A DNA stretch of 64,000 nucleotides from JBCDCY01 sp039180875 (lineage in GTDB: Bacteria > Pseudomonadota > Alphaproteobacteria > Rhodobacterales > Rhodobacteraceae), in the NCBI GenBank assembly GCA_039180875.1, contig JBCDCY010000003.1:248001-312000 (forward strand). The letters run 5' to 3'. The position numbers were made by a program, and so were the translations under genes. The notes beneath the pieces are model-generated. The model was not told where the DNA came from. It worked only from the letters and a program-made list of their open reading frames with translations, and did no database searches. Positions 29,190-39,555 of the stretch are shown one piece after another; within the stretch, counting starts at the first letter, position 1, and each line of letters opens with the position of its first letter.

Positions 29190-30367
29190 ACCTCCGCGCC
29201 GGTGAGCGCCGCGGCAAAGTCGGCGGGGTCGAAGGGCGCGAGATCCTCGATCCCTTCACCGACGCCGATGGCGTGGATTGGCAGGCCGAAGCGGTCGGCG
29301 AGCGCCACCAGCACGCCGCCCTTGGCCGTGCCGTCGAGCTTGGTCATCACCAGGCCGGTGACGTCAGCGATCTTCTGGAAGATCTCGACCTGGCTGAGCG
29401 CGTTCTGTCCGGTCGTCGCATCGAGCACCAGCAGCGTGTTGTGCGGTGCATCAGGCGCGCGTTTGCGGAGGACGCGGACGATCTTGGCCAGTTCCTCCAT
29501 CAGATCGGCGCGGTTCTGCAACCGGCCGGCCGTGTCGATCATCAGGAGATCGGCCCGCTCCTCCTCCGCCCGCACCAGCGCGTCGAAGGCGAGGGAGGCG
29601 GGGTCGGTGCCCTGGGGGGCGGTGAGGACGGGGACGCCGGAGCGTTCGCCCCAGATCTGCAATTGCTCCACCGCGGCGGCGCGAAAGGTGTCGCAGGCGG
29701 CGATGACCACGGACTTGCCGGCCCCGCGGAACTGGCTCGCGAGCTTGCCGATGGTGGTGGTCTTGCCGGAGCCGTTCACGCCCACGACCAGCACGACCTG
29801 GGGGCGCTCGGGTGTCAGCGGCATGGGGCGGGCCACCGGCTCAAGCACGCGAGAGACCTCGTCGGCCAAGAGCGCCTTGATCTCCGTCGCGCCCACCCGG
29901 CGGCCGAAGCGGCCCTCGGCCAGGTTGGCGGAGATGCGGAGCGCTGTGTCGACGCCCATGTCGGCGGCGATCAGCAGCTCTTCGAGGCTTTCGAGCATGG
30001 CGTCGTCGAGGACGCGGCGCGGTTCCTCCACCCGCCGACCCGTGAGGCGGGCGAGGAAACCGGGGCGGGCGGCGGGGGTCTCCGCCGGCGCCGCTTCGGG
30101 CAGGGGGGCGGCGGGCGCGGGTTCGGGGGCAGAAGGTGCCGCGGCTGCAGGCGTCGGAGCCACCGGCTCGGGGGGCGCGGGCTTCGGGGTTGCAGGCCCG
30201 GGGGTCGTGGCTTCAGGGGCCGTGGGTTCGGGGGCCTCGGACTCCGGGGGCGTGGGTTCGGGTACCTTCGCCTCAGCCGCCCCCTCCTCCACGATCGCGT
30301 CCAAGTCGCTCTCGAGCTTCGAGGACGATTTCAGCAGACGCTCTTTGAGCTTTCCAAAGAAGGACAT
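29186..30367 (-). CDS. ftsY: Signal recognition particle receptor FtsY
   Basis: Docks SRP-ribosome complexes at the inner membrane, 393 aa. The N-terminal A domain is a Pro/Ala/Glu-rich low-complexity stretch (about 35-100). The NG domain follows: GVNGSGKT at 196-203 (P-loop), DTFRAAAVEQL at 226-236, DTAGR at 278-282 and TKLDGTAKG at 342-350. ATG 30367. Followed by the overlapping DMT transporter gene and yciB. Confidence 0.95.
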   Translation of the reverse strand: MSFFGKLKERLLKSSSKLESDLDAIVEEGAAEAKVPEPTPPESEAPEPTAPEATTPGPATPKPAPPEPVAPTPAAAAPSAPEPAPAAPLPEAAPAETPAARPGFLARLTGRRVEEPRRVLDDAMLESLEELLIAADMGVDTALRISANLAEGRFGRRVGATEIKALLADEVSRVLEPVARPMPLTPERPQVVLVVGVNGSGKTTTIGKLASQFRGAGKSVVIAACDTFRAAAVEQLQIWGERSGVPVLTAPQGTDPASLAFDALVRAEEERADLLMIDTAGRLQNRADLMEELAKIVRVLRKRAPDAPHNTLLVLDATTGQNALSQVEIFQKIADVTGLVMTKLDGTAKGGVLVALADRFGLPIHAIGVGEGIEDLAPFDPADFAAALTGAEV

Positions 30368-30428
30368 GGCGGCTCCGGTCGCGGCGCCTTCGTGCCTAGC
30401 CCGCAGCGTGCGGAGATGGAAGCCCGCC

Positions 30429-30782
30429 CTAGCGCCAGAGACGTCGGACGATCAGGAAGGTGCGGTAGCCGCCCTCGAGCACCGCCACAAAGGGCTGGCG
30501 GTCAAGCAGCCGGGCCACCGGCGCGAGCCGCGGGTTTCGCCGCCAGATCGCCAGGAAGGCCCGTGCACCGCTCACCAGTTCACCGTCCGCCCGACGCACG
30601 TGAAGACGCCGCAGCGCCGCATCGCGGTCAAGCTCGGCGCTGCTCCACTCCTCGGCCGAGATATCGGTCCAGGCGACGGTCTTGAGCCCCGCCATGCGCT
30701 GATAGACCCCGATCTCCCGCCGGCAGATCGGGCATCCGCCGTCGAAAAACACTTCGCTCGCTGCGTTCGATGTGCTTGCCAT
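30429..30782 (-). CDS. DCC-family thiol-disulphide oxidoreductase-like protein (DUF393)
   Basis: 117 aa. N-terminal FFDGGCPICRREI carries the DxxCxxC-type site (Cys17, Cys20) that names the DCC family; the rest (SGARAFLAIWRRNPRLAPVA, ending YRTFLIVRRLWR) matches its usual helices. Predicted redox-active, substrate unknown. Sits upstream of ftsY on the same strand, 61 bp away, and diverges from the ATPase gene at 30981. Confidence 0.87.
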   Translation of the reverse strand: MASTSNAASEVFFDGGCPICRREIGVYQRMAGLKTVAWTDISAEEWSSAELDRDAALRRLHVRRADGELVSGARAFLAIWRRNPRLAPVARLLDRQPFVAVLEGGYRTFLIVRRLWR

Positions 30783-30980
30783 ACGCGGGAAATGGCCTTC
30801 ACGGATCGGCGCGGCAAGGGACCAAAGCGCGCAGGTGGCTTGCGCCCCGCTCCGTCCTTTCCGATGCTTGCGTCATGCCTTCAGACAGCCACTACCCCGC
30901 CGCCGCGCACGCCGACCGGATGGAAGATGCCGCGGCGGGCCCTGCTCGCCCGCAAAGACGCGAGCGGGGTTGAGAGCCCG

Positions 30981-31754
30981 ATGGCGCGGAAACGGCGACC
31001 GACCCGGCTGCCTGCGCCCTTTCTGAAGCGCCTGAGTGTCATAGATGGCGCGTTGGAGGGAGCGGACGGCTATCCCTTCGACCTCACCTGGCTCCGGGGC
31101 GGCACCTTCTCGCTGACCTTCGAGACCCCGGTCACGGTCATCGTCGGTGAGAACGGCACGGGCAAATCGACCCTGATCGAGGCGATCGCCGCGCTCAGCG
31201 GCTATGATCAGGCCGGCGGCGGCAAGGGTTACTCCGCCGTGGACCACCGGGGGGCGCGGGAGGTGAACGGCGGGCTGCTCGCCGGCGCGCTCCGTGCAGC
31301 CTGGTTGCCGAAGGTGACGGACGGCTGGTTCTTTCGCGCCGAGTCTTTCTTCTCCGTCGCGCGCTATCTGGATGCGGTCGGCAGCACCTCTGCCGACTTT
31401 CTGTCGATGTCCCATGGCGAGGGGTTCCTTAGGTTCTTTGAGGAGCGGTTCCAGCGCCAAGGTCTTTACCTGATGGACGAGCCGGAAAGCGCCCTCTCCC
31501 CGAAGCGCCAGCTCGACCTCCTGCGGCTTCTCGCACGGATCCAACGAAGTGCCGTTGCCGAGGTCATCGTCGCCACCCACGCGCCGATCCTGATGGCCGT
31601 GCCCGGGGCCACCGTGCTGGAGCTCACCCGGGGCGATATCCGAGAGGTCGACTACCGCGAGACCTCCCACTTCCGGCTCTACCGGGATTTCACCGTCGAT
31701 CCGGAGGCCTTCGTCGGAGACGCCCTCGCTGAAGGCGATCCTTCAGAAGCCTGA
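30981..31754 (+). CDS. ABC-like AAA family ATPase, stand-alone
   Basis: 257-aa single-domain ATPase of the RecF/SMC-like ABC class. Walker A GENGTGKST at residues 56-64, signature-like LSMSHGEGF at 141-149, Walker B LYLMDEPESALSP at 162-174 and His200 in VATHAPILM. There is no membrane or coiled-coil domain, so a transport role is unlikely; similar proteins are annotated simply as AAA ATPases. ATG 30981 fits the family start, though the frame is open upstream to about 30850. Its 3' end overlaps convergent ccdB by 12 bp. Confidence 0.82.
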   Translation: MARKRRPTRLPAPFLKRLSVIDGALEGADGYPFDLTWLRGGTFSLTFETPVTVIVGENGTGKSTLIEAIAALSGYDQAGGGKGYSAVDHRGAREVNGGLLAGALRAAWLPKVTDGWFFRAESFFSVARYLDAVGSTSADFLSMSHGEGFLRFFEERFQRQGLYLMDEPESALSPKRQLDLLRLLARIQRSAVAEVIVATHAPILMAVPGATVLELTRGDIREVDYRETSHFRLYRDFTVDPEAFVGDALAEGDPSEA

Positions 31755-32039
31755 GAACAGGAAATCGAGGGCGCGGCGGATGCGGTAGTCTTCGGCGCGA
31801 AGGTCGGCGAGGGGCGATCCCTGGACGAAATGCGCGGGGATCGCCGCCATCTCGCCAGCGTGGAGCGCGTACTGCAGGCCGTCGATCTCGAACTCCGGCT
31901 CGAGTTGGGTGAAGCGCGGCAGGTCGGCCCGCCGCGGGACAAGGGGTGCGGCAACGCGTGTCGGCGTGTCCACCAAATCCGACTGCAGATCGAGGACATA
32001 GTTGCCGCCCGGCAGGGCATAGACGCAGAACTGCGCCAC
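31743..32039 (-). CDS. ccdB: CcdB-family toxin
   Basis: 98-aa toxin of the CcdB family, which traps DNA gyrase cleavage complexes. Family pattern: N-terminal QFCVYALPGGNYVLDLQSDL, then VAAPLVPRRADLPRFTQLEP, IDGLQYALHAGEMAAIPA and the C-terminal LDFLFSGF, where E. coli CcdB ends in WGI and contacts gyrase; Trp is absent here. Starts with GTG 32039 overlapping the ccdA stop by 1 nt. Complete in length, so probably a functional pair or a gyrase-insensitive variant. Confidence 0.9.
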   Translation of the reverse strand: MAQFCVYALPGGNYVLDLQSDLVDTPTRVAAPLVPRRADLPRFTQLEPEFEIDGLQYALHAGEMAAIPAHFVQGSPLADLRAEDYRIRRALDFLFSGF

Positions 32040-32278
32040 TATTCAGGTTTCCAGACCTGCACATCTGCCAGCGGCAGGCCGTTCTCCTCGATCCAGGCGG
32101 CGCGCCGGGCAATCGCCTCGGCATTCTCCGCCTGCCAGGCCTTGGCCCGCGCCTGGCGCACCGCCTCGGCCAGCGCCGTCTCGGCGATGCCGGAGACGTT
32201 GAGCCCGAACGCCCGCGCCGCTGCCAGAAGCTCGGGGTCGAGGGTCACGCTGGTCCGCCGCTTGCTTGCCGTCGCCAT
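32039..32278 (-). CDS. ccdA: CcdA-family antitoxin
   Basis: 79 aa. N-terminal ribbon-helix-helix (KRRTSVTLDPELLAAARAFG with LNVSGIAETALAEAV) for DNA binding and a C-terminal Trp- and Glu-rich tail (AENAEAIARRAAWIEENGLP) that wraps the toxin. Directly precedes ccdB with a TAG/GTG overlap, the standard antitoxin-first order. Expected to autoregulate through the repeats at 32285-32315. Confidence 0.92.
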   Translation of the reverse strand: MATASKRRTSVTLDPELLAAARAFGLNVSGIAETALAEAVRQARAKAWQAENAEAIARRAAWIEENGLPLADVQVWKPE

Positions 32279-32284
32279 AGTGTG

Positions 32285-32315
32285 CACTCCGAATACGCAC
32301 TCAAGGTATACACTC
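32285..32315 (-). promoter_or_regulatory. Putative ccdAB operator, three repeats at 13-bp spacing
   Basis: CACTC occurs at 32285-32289, 32298-32302 and 32311-32315, exactly 13 bp apart; on the minus strand these read GAGTG followed by TATAC, CGTAT and CACAC. GTATAC within is self-complementary. The array lies 7 bp upstream of ccdA, where an RHH antitoxin would bind, and inside the divergent region shared with the peptide-transport operon. Confidence 0.6.
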
Positions 32316-32425
32316 ACCGTCGGTACCGCAACGTCCCCGCCAACCCTTGCCCCTGCACCTGCCGCCGGGGCATCTTCGCGGGGGAGCGGGGGCGCGACGA
32401 CCCCCTGCCAACAGGGAGACTGAGG

Positions 32426-33901
32426 ATGATCCGACGCGTTCTCTTGACCGGAGCCGCGCTGGCGCTTGTGGCGAGCGCCGCCCAGGCCCAGCGCACCGAC
32501 ATCACCATCGGCATGCAGCTCGAGCCGCCGCATCTCGACCCGACTTCGGCCGCCGCCGCCGCGATCGACGAGGTGGTCTACGCCAACATCTACGAGGGGC
32601 TCACCCGCTTCGCCGAGGACGGCGCCATCGTGCCGGGCCTGGCCGAGAGTTGGGAGATTTCGGACGACGGCCTGATCTACACCTTCACGCTCCGCCAGGG
32701 CGTGACGTTCCATGACGGCTCGAGCTTCGAGGCCGCGGACGTCGTCTTCTCCCTCGACCGCGCGCGGGGCGAGGAGTCGACCAACGCGCAAAAGGCGCTC
32801 TACACCGGCATCGAGAGCGTCGAGGCGGTGGACGATCACACCGTGCGCATCACGCTGGCCAACCCCAACGGCAACATGCTCTTCAACCTGGCCTGGGGCG
32901 ATGCGGTGATCGTCGCGCCGGAGAATGCCGAGAGCCTCACCAGCAACCCCGTCGGCACCGGCCCGTTTACCTTCGCCAACTGGGTGCAGGGCGACCGGAT
33001 CGAGATCGCGCGGAACCCCGACTATTGGGGCGAGCCGGTGGCACTGGAGAGCGCGACCTTCAAGTTCATCTCCGACCCCAACGCCGCTTTCGCCGCAATG
33101 ATGGCGGGCGACGTGGACGCCTTCCCGGGCTATCCCGCGCCCGAGACGCTCGCCCAGTTCGAGGCCGATCCCCGCTTCAAGGTCGTCGTCGGCTCGACGG
33201 AGGGGGAGACGATCCTGTCGACCAACAACCTCGCCGAGCCCTTCACCGATGTGCGGGTGCGCCAGGCCGTGGCCCATGCCATCGACCGCCAGGCCATCAT
33301 CGACGGGGCGATGTTCGGCTACGGCACGCCCATCGGCAGCCACTTCGCGCCGCACCACCCGGCCTACGTGGATCTGACCGGCATCTCCGACCATGACCCG
33401 GAGAAGGCCCGCGCCCTGCTGGCCGAAGCGGGCTACCCGGAGGGCTTCACCACCACGCTCAAGCTGCCGCCCCCCTCCTACGCCCGGCGGGGTGGTGAGA
33501 TCATCGCGGCGCAACTCCGCGACGTGGGGATCGAGGTCGAGATCTCCAACCTCGAATGGGCCCAGTGGCTCGAAGAAGTCTTCCGCGGCAAGGATTTCGG
33601 CCTGACCATCGTCAGCCACACCGAGCCCTTCGACATCGGCATCTACGCCCGGCCGGAATACTACTTCCAGTACGACAGCGCCGAGTTTCAGGGCATGATG
33701 GAGGAACTGAACCTCACCACCGACCCGGCCAAGCGGACGGAGATCCTGCAGACCGCCCAGCGCAAGATCGCCGAGGACTATGTGAACGGCTACCTCTTCC
33801 AGCTCGCCCGCACGTCCGTCCAGGACGCCAAAATCCAGGGCCTCTGGGAGAACTCGCCGACCCAGGCCAACGACCTCACCCGCGTCTCCTGGAGCGAATA
33901 G
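32426..33901 (+). CDS. Peptide/opine-type ABC transporter substrate-binding protein (family 5)
   Basis: 491 aa from ATG 32426 (AGGGAGACTGAGG upstream). Signal peptide MIRRVLLTGAALALVASAAQ. Family-5 features: EPPHLDPTSAAAAAIDEVVY, YANIYEGLTRF, GLAESWEISDDGLIYTFTLR and VRQAVAHAIDRQAIIDGAMF. Captures a peptide-like or other small solute in the periplasm for the Dpp-type permeases downstream. A two-hairpin repeat separates it from the first permease gene. Divergent from ccdAB. Confidence 0.93.
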   Translation: MIRRVLLTGAALALVASAAQAQRTDITIGMQLEPPHLDPTSAAAAAIDEVVYANIYEGLTRFAEDGAIVPGLAESWEISDDGLIYTFTLRQGVTFHDGSSFEAADVVFSLDRARGEESTNAQKALYTGIESVEAVDDHTVRITLANPNGNMLFNLAWGDAVIVAPENAESLTSNPVGTGPFTFANWVQGDRIEIARNPDYWGEPVALESATFKFISDPNAAFAAMMAGDVDAFPGYPAPETLAQFEADPRFKVVVGSTEGETILSTNNLAEPFTDVRVRQAVAHAIDRQAIIDGAMFGYGTPIGSHFAPHHPAYVDLTGISDHDPEKARALLAEAGYPEGFTTTLKLPPPSYARRGGEIIAAQLRDVGIEVEISNLEWAQWLEEVFRGKDFGLTIVSHTEPFDIGIYARPEYYFQYDSAEFQGMMEELNLTTDPAKRTEILQTAQRKIAEDYVNGYLFQLARTSVQDAKIQGLWENSPTQANDLTRVSWSE

Positions 33902-33910
33902 CGACCCGCA

Positions 33911-34050
33911 GGGGCGGGGACGGGTCAAGCCTCGCGAAGCGACCGTGCGCAGCACGGCCCGGGCTTGACCCGGCCCCGCCCCGGCAAATACTCGACAAGG
34001 CGTCTTGAGGAGGCACACGCCTCCCTCAAGCGCCTTTCAGCAAAATCCTA
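33911..34050. repeat. Composite two-hairpin intergenic repeat, copy B
   Basis: Second copy of the element at 11001-11142. First inverted repeat GGGGCGGGGACGGGTCAAGC against GCTTGACCCGGCCCCGCCCC, then GGCGTCTTGAGG at 33999-34010 against CCTCAAGCGCCT at 34024-34035, then CAGCAAAATCC. The core words of the second hairpin are identical in both copies. Lies between the binding-protein stop (33901) and the permease start (34124), so the transcript of the operon must cross it. Confidence 0.7.
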
Positions 34051-34123
34051 GCCCCCGCAAGCCGCAACCGCCGCTAGCCTCGCGCACACACCCCCGCTAC
34101 CCTCACCCAGCGGGAGGACCCGG

Positions 34124-35071
34124 ATGCTCATCTATCTCTTCCGGCGGCTGCTATCGCTGTCGCTCAGCCTGGTTGCGGCCTCCATCATCGTCTTCTTCGT
34201 GATCGAGGTGGTGCCGGGCGACCCCGCCACGGTGATGCTCGGCATCAATGCCCAGCCGGAGACGCTGGCCGCGCTCCGGGCCGAGCTGGGGCTCGAAGGC
34301 ACACCGGTCGAGCGTTATTTTCGCTGGGTGGGCGGGTTGTTACAGGGCGATCTTGGTACGTCCTACACCTATCGTACCCCAGTGGTGGAGATGGTGGGGG
34401 ACCGGCTTTGGATCTCCCTGCCGCTGGCGCTGTATGCCCTCACGCTCTCGACGCTCATTGCCTTTCCGGCGGGCACTATCGCCGCCGCGCGGCGGGGGAA
34501 GGCGGCGGATATCGGGGTGATGGGGGTGACGCAGTTGGGCGTCGCCATCCCGAATTTCTGGTTCGCGATGCTGTTGGTGGTGGTCTTCGCCATCAACCTC
34601 CGCTGGGTCTCCGCCGGCGGCTTTCCGGGGTGGGAGGCGGGGTTCTGGCCGGCCATGCAGGCGCTTACCCTGCCCGCGATCGCCCTCGCTCTCCCCCAGG
34701 CGTCGATCCTCGCCCGCGTCATGCGCTCCGCTCTGCTCGACACGCTCGGGGAGGACTTCATCCGCACCGCCCGGGCCAAGGGACTGACCCGCGGCCAGGC
34801 GCTTTGGCGCCATGCCCTCCGCAACGCGCTCATCCCGGTGCTCACGATCATCGGGCTGCAGTTCTCCTTCCTGATGGCGGGTGCGATCATCATCGAGAAT
34901 GTGTTCTTCCTGCCTGGCCTCGGGCGGCTGGTCTTTCAGGGCATCACCCAGCGTGACCTGATCGTGGTCGAGAGCGTGGTGATGCTGCTGGTCTTCGCGG
35001 TCATCGTCGTCACCTTCCTGGTCGACATCGCCTACGCCATCGTCGATCCGCGGCTGAGGCACGGGCGGTGA
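34124..35071 (+). CDS. ABC transporter permease, DppB type
   Basis: 315 aa, six membrane segments. N-terminal MLIYLFRRLLSLSLSLVAAS and IEVVPGDPATVMLG, then GDLGTSYTYRTPV and the EAA-like loop DFIRTARAKGLTRGQALWRH before the C-terminal helices, as in DppB/OppB. First permease of the peptide-type importer; the next gene overlaps by 4 bp. Confidence 0.94.
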   Translation: MLIYLFRRLLSLSLSLVAASIIVFFVIEVVPGDPATVMLGINAQPETLAALRAELGLEGTPVERYFRWVGGLLQGDLGTSYTYRTPVVEMVGDRLWISLPLALYALTLSTLIAFPAGTIAAARRGKAADIGVMGVTQLGVAIPNFWFAMLLVVVFAINLRWVSAGGFPGWEAGFWPAMQALTLPAIALALPQASILARVMRSALLDTLGEDFIRTARAKGLTRGQALWRHALRNALIPVLTIIGLQFSFLMAGAIIIENVFFLPGLGRLVFQGITQRDLIVVESVVMLLVFAVIVVTFLVDIAYAIVDPRLRHGR

Positions 35072-35910
35072 GCCTGCTCCGCACAATCCTCAGCTCGCGG
35101 AGCCTGGTGTTCGGCGCGCTGCTCAGCCTGGTGTTCTTCGCCGCCGCCCTCCTCTCCTTCATCTGGACGCCCTATGCGGTGGAGGATCTGGACGTGGCGG
35201 GGCGGCTCGTGCCGCCCTTCGCGCCCGACCACCTGCTCGGCACCGATCATCTGGGGCGCGACATGCTCTCGATGATCATGGTGGGCGCCCGCACCTCCAT
35301 CGCCGTGGCGATCATCGCGGTGGGGATGGGGATCCTGGCGGGCGTACCCCTCGGCCTCGCCGCGGCCGCGCGGCGGGGCGGATTGGTCGACGAGTTCATC
35401 ATGCGCTCGAACGATCTGGTCTTCGCCTTTCCCGCGCTGCTGATCGCCATCCTGATCACCGCAGTCTTCGGCCCGGGCGCAGTGAACGCCATCATCGCCA
35501 TCGGCATCTTCAACATCCCGGTCTTCGCCCGCCTCTCCCGCGGGGCGGCGCTGACGTTGTGGAGCCGGGAGTTCGTGATGTCGGCCCGGGTGGCCGGCAA
35601 GGGACCGTTCCGGATCTCGGCCGAGCACATCCTGCCGAACATCCTCAACCTCCTGATCGTGCAGGGCACCATTCAATTCTCCCTCGGCATCCTGGCCGAG
35701 GCCGGCCTGTCCTATATCGGCCTTGGCGCCCAGCCGCCGATCCCCTCCTGGGGTCGGATGCTGGCGGAGAGCCAGACGCTGATCTACACCGACGCCTATC
35801 TCGCCGTGCTACCGGGCCTCGCGATCCTGCTCACCGTGCTCGGCCTCAACCTGATGGGCGACGGCCTGCGCGACATCCTCGACCCCCGCATCCGGCGCGT
35901 GCGGACGTGA
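35068..35910 (+). CDS. ABC transporter permease, DppC type
   Basis: 280 aa, starting at GTG 35068 inside the stop of the DppB-type gene (GTGA overlap). Contains HLLGTDHLGRDMLSMIMVGA, typical of DppC, and the EAA loop EFVMSARVAGKGPFRISAEH. Pairs with the DppB-type protein in the membrane. Confidence 0.94.
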   Translation: MSLLRTILSSRSLVFGALLSLVFFAAALLSFIWTPYAVEDLDVAGRLVPPFAPDHLLGTDHLGRDMLSMIMVGARTSIAVAIIAVGMGILAGVPLGLAAAARRGGLVDEFIMRSNDLVFAFPALLIAILITAVFGPGAVNAIIAIGIFNIPVFARLSRGAALTLWSREFVMSARVAGKGPFRISAEHILPNILNLLIVQGTIQFSLGILAEAGLSYIGLGAQPPIPSWGRMLAESQTLIYTDAYLAVLPGLAILLTVLGLNLMGDGLRDILDPRIRRVRT

Positions 35911-35924
35911 GGGTGGCGGCGGAC

Positions 35925-37495
<1,571 letters not shown>

Positions 37496-37499
<4 letters not shown>

Positions 37500-37957
37500 G
37501 CCTCCTCCACGTCTCGATCAGCGCGGCGGCGCCGGAGCATGTGGCGGGCGTCCTCGCCGAGATCCTCAGCGGCAGCGCCCATCCCTTCCCGCCCAACCCG
37601 GGCGCCTGGATCGCCTTCGCCGCTTCCGACGACGGTACGGCGGTCGAGGTCTATCCGCTCACCAGCCGCATCGCCCTGGGGCCGGAGCAGATCGCCTTCG
37701 AGACCGCCGCGCCGGACGCCGCCCCCACCTTCGCCCATATCGCCCTCGCCTCGCCACTGACGGCAGAGGCCGTGCGCGCCATCGGCGCGCGGGAGGGCTG
37801 GACGGCGCGGGTCTGCGACCGCGGGCCCTTCACCTGCATCGAGCTTTGGATCGAGGACCGTCTGTTGATCGAGGTGCTCGATCCGGCGATGCTCGCCGCC
37901 TACCGGCGCGGCATGACGGCCGAGAACTGGCGAAGGATGTTCGGATGGACGGACTAG
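37496..37957 (+). CDS. VOC-like small protein in the importer operon
   Basis: 153 aa, starting with ATG 37496 inside the stop codon of the ATPase gene (ATGA). The pattern LLHVSISAAAPEHVAGVLAE at the start and AHIALASPLTAEAVRAIGAR in the second half suggests two beta-alpha-beta-beta-beta repeats as in the VOC (glyoxalase/dioxygenase-fold) superfamily; metal ligands are not clear-cut (His5, Glu139-type positions). C-terminus ENWRRMFG. Probably acts on the imported compound or its product; the reaction is unknown. Confidence 0.65.
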
Positions 37958-39399
37958 GCCCCCTCCCCCTCTGGTTCGACATGGGCAGCGTCTTCATCGA
38001 CGGCACATGGCAGAGCGCGGCCGAGACCCTGGCGCTCGAAGACCCTTCGACCGGTGCGGAGATCGGCCGGATCGCGCGGGGCGACGCGGCGGAGATCGAT
38101 GCGGCCGTCGCGGCGGCGGAGGCGGCGCGAGAGGACTGGGCGCGCACCCCGGCGGCGGAGCGCGGGCGCTGCCTCGCCCGGATCGGCGCCTTGGTGATGG
38201 AGCGCCTCGACGACCTGGCCATGCTCGAGGCGACCGATGTCGGCAAGCCGCTGAAACAGGCCCGCGCCGACGCGGTGGCGCTGGCGCGCTACATGGAGTT
38301 CTACGCCGGCGCCGCCGACAAGGTGATGGGCGAGACCATCCCCTATCTCGACGGCTACACCGTCTACACGCTGCGCGAGCCCCACGGCGTGACCGGCCAT
38401 ATCGTGCCCTGGAACTACCCGATGCAGATCATCGGCCGCTCCGTCGGCGCGGCGCTCGCCATGGGCAATGCCTGCGTCCTGAAACCGGCTGAGGAGGCGT
38501 GCCTCACCGCGCTGGCCTTCGCCGCCTTGGCGGAGGAGGCGGGCCTGCCCCCCGGCGTGCTGAACGTCGTGCCGGGGTTGGGGGAGGAAGCGGGCGCCGC
38601 GCTCGCCGCCCATTCGGGCATCCACCACATCTCCTTCACCGGCTCCGTCGCCACCGGGGCGCGGGTGCAGGCGGCGGCGGGGGTGAACGTGGTGCCGGTG
38701 ACGTTGGAGCTCGGCGGCAAGTCGCCCCAGATCGTCTTCGCCGATGCCGACCTCGACGCCGCGCTGCCGTTCCTGGTGAACGCCGGCATCCAGAATGCCG
38801 GCCAGACCTGCTCCGCCGCGTCGCGCATCCTGGTGGAGCGCAGCATCCTCGACACGCTGTCGGAGCGGATGGCCGAGCGCTACCGCGCCCTCCGCGTCGG
38901 ACCCGCCACGGCGGATCTGGAGGTCGGCCCGCTGATCTCCGCCCGCCAGAAGGGCATCATCGAGGGGTTTCTTTCGCGCGGCAGCGACCTCGCCCCCCTG
39001 GCTGAGGGCACGGTTACCGACGAGGCGCCGGAGGCCGGCCATTACGTCGCCCCCCGCCTTCTGGCCTGCCCCGATCCGGCGCATGAACTGGCCCGCGACG
39101 AGATCTTCGGCCCCGTCCAGGTCATCATCCCGTTCGAGGACGAGGCAGAGGCCGTCGCCATCGCCAACGGTACCGACTACGGCCTCGTCGCCGCGGTCTG
39201 GACCCGCGACGGCGGACGGCAGATGCGGCTCGCCCGCGCGCTCCGCTCCGGCCAGGTCTTCATCAACAACTACGGCGCCGGGGGTGGCGTGGAGCTGCCC
39301 TTCGGCGGCGTCGGCAAATCCGGCCACGGCCGGGAGAAGGGGTTCGAGGCGCTCTACGGCTTCTCCACCCTTAAAACCGTCGCAGCCCTCCACGGCTAA
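37945..39399 (+). CDS. NAD(P)-dependent aldehyde dehydrogenase, betaine-aldehyde type
   Basis: Oxidises an aldehyde to its acid, 484 aa. PWNYP around Asn157, catalytic base Glu255 in TLELGGKSP and nucleophile Cys289 in NAGQTCSAASR. Sequence style (VGKPLKQARADA, EPHGVTGHIVPWNYPM) resembles betaine or aminoaldehyde dehydrogenases. ATG 37945 has GAAGGA 8 nt upstream and overlaps the VOC-like gene by 13 bp; ATG 37981 is an alternative. Part of the run importer - ALDH - SDR - RidA, so the substrate is probably an aldehyde from the imported solute. Confidence 0.92.
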   Translation: MDGLGPLPLWFDMGSVFIDGTWQSAAETLALEDPSTGAEIGRIARGDAAEIDAAVAAAEAAREDWARTPAAERGRCLARIGALVMERLDDLAMLEATDVGKPLKQARADAVALARYMEFYAGAADKVMGETIPYLDGYTVYTLREPHGVTGHIVPWNYPMQIIGRSVGAALAMGNACVLKPAEEACLTALAFAALAEEAGLPPGVLNVVPGLGEEAGAALAAHSGIHHISFTGSVATGARVQAAAGVNVVPVTLELGGKSPQIVFADADLDAALPFLVNAGIQNAGQTCSAASRILVERSILDTLSERMAERYRALRVGPATADLEVGPLISARQKGIIEGFLSRGSDLAPLAEGTVTDEAPEAGHYVAPRLLACPDPAHELARDEIFGPVQVIIPFEDEAEAVAIANGTDYGLVAAVWTRDGGRQMRLARALRSGQVFINNYGAGGGVELPFGGVGKSGHGREKGFEALYGFSTLKTVAALHG

Positions 39400-39423
39400 G
39401 CCGGACAGCCGCCCCAAGCACCG

Positions 39424-39486
39424 CCCCGGCCCCCGAGCCGGGGCCTCCCTGCCCCGGAGGGCGAGGTCCCGGGTCAAGCCCGGGAC
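39424..39486. repeat. Palindromic cluster including a GTCCCGGG-N5-CCCGGGAC element
   Basis: Hairpin CCCCGGC (39424-39430) with GCCGGGG (39437-39443), then a CCTCC/GGAGG pair, then a perfect 8-bp-arm palindrome GTCCCGGG (39466-39473) and CCCGGGAC (39479-39486) with loop TCAAG. The last is the same element class as the block at 43842-44214. Lies between the aldehyde dehydrogenase and SDR genes and could act as a terminator or attenuator. Confidence 0.65.
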
Positions 39487-39555
39487 GGCGCTGGGTGGCA
39501 GTCGATTGGCAAGCGGCGTTGGTCCGCTATGGTGACGCCAAGGGGAGGGCTCGAC

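Noticed and set aside
30119..30290. Repeat array within ftsY
   Set aside because: It is the Pro/Ala/Glu-rich low-complexity linker of the FtsY A domain, common in this protein.
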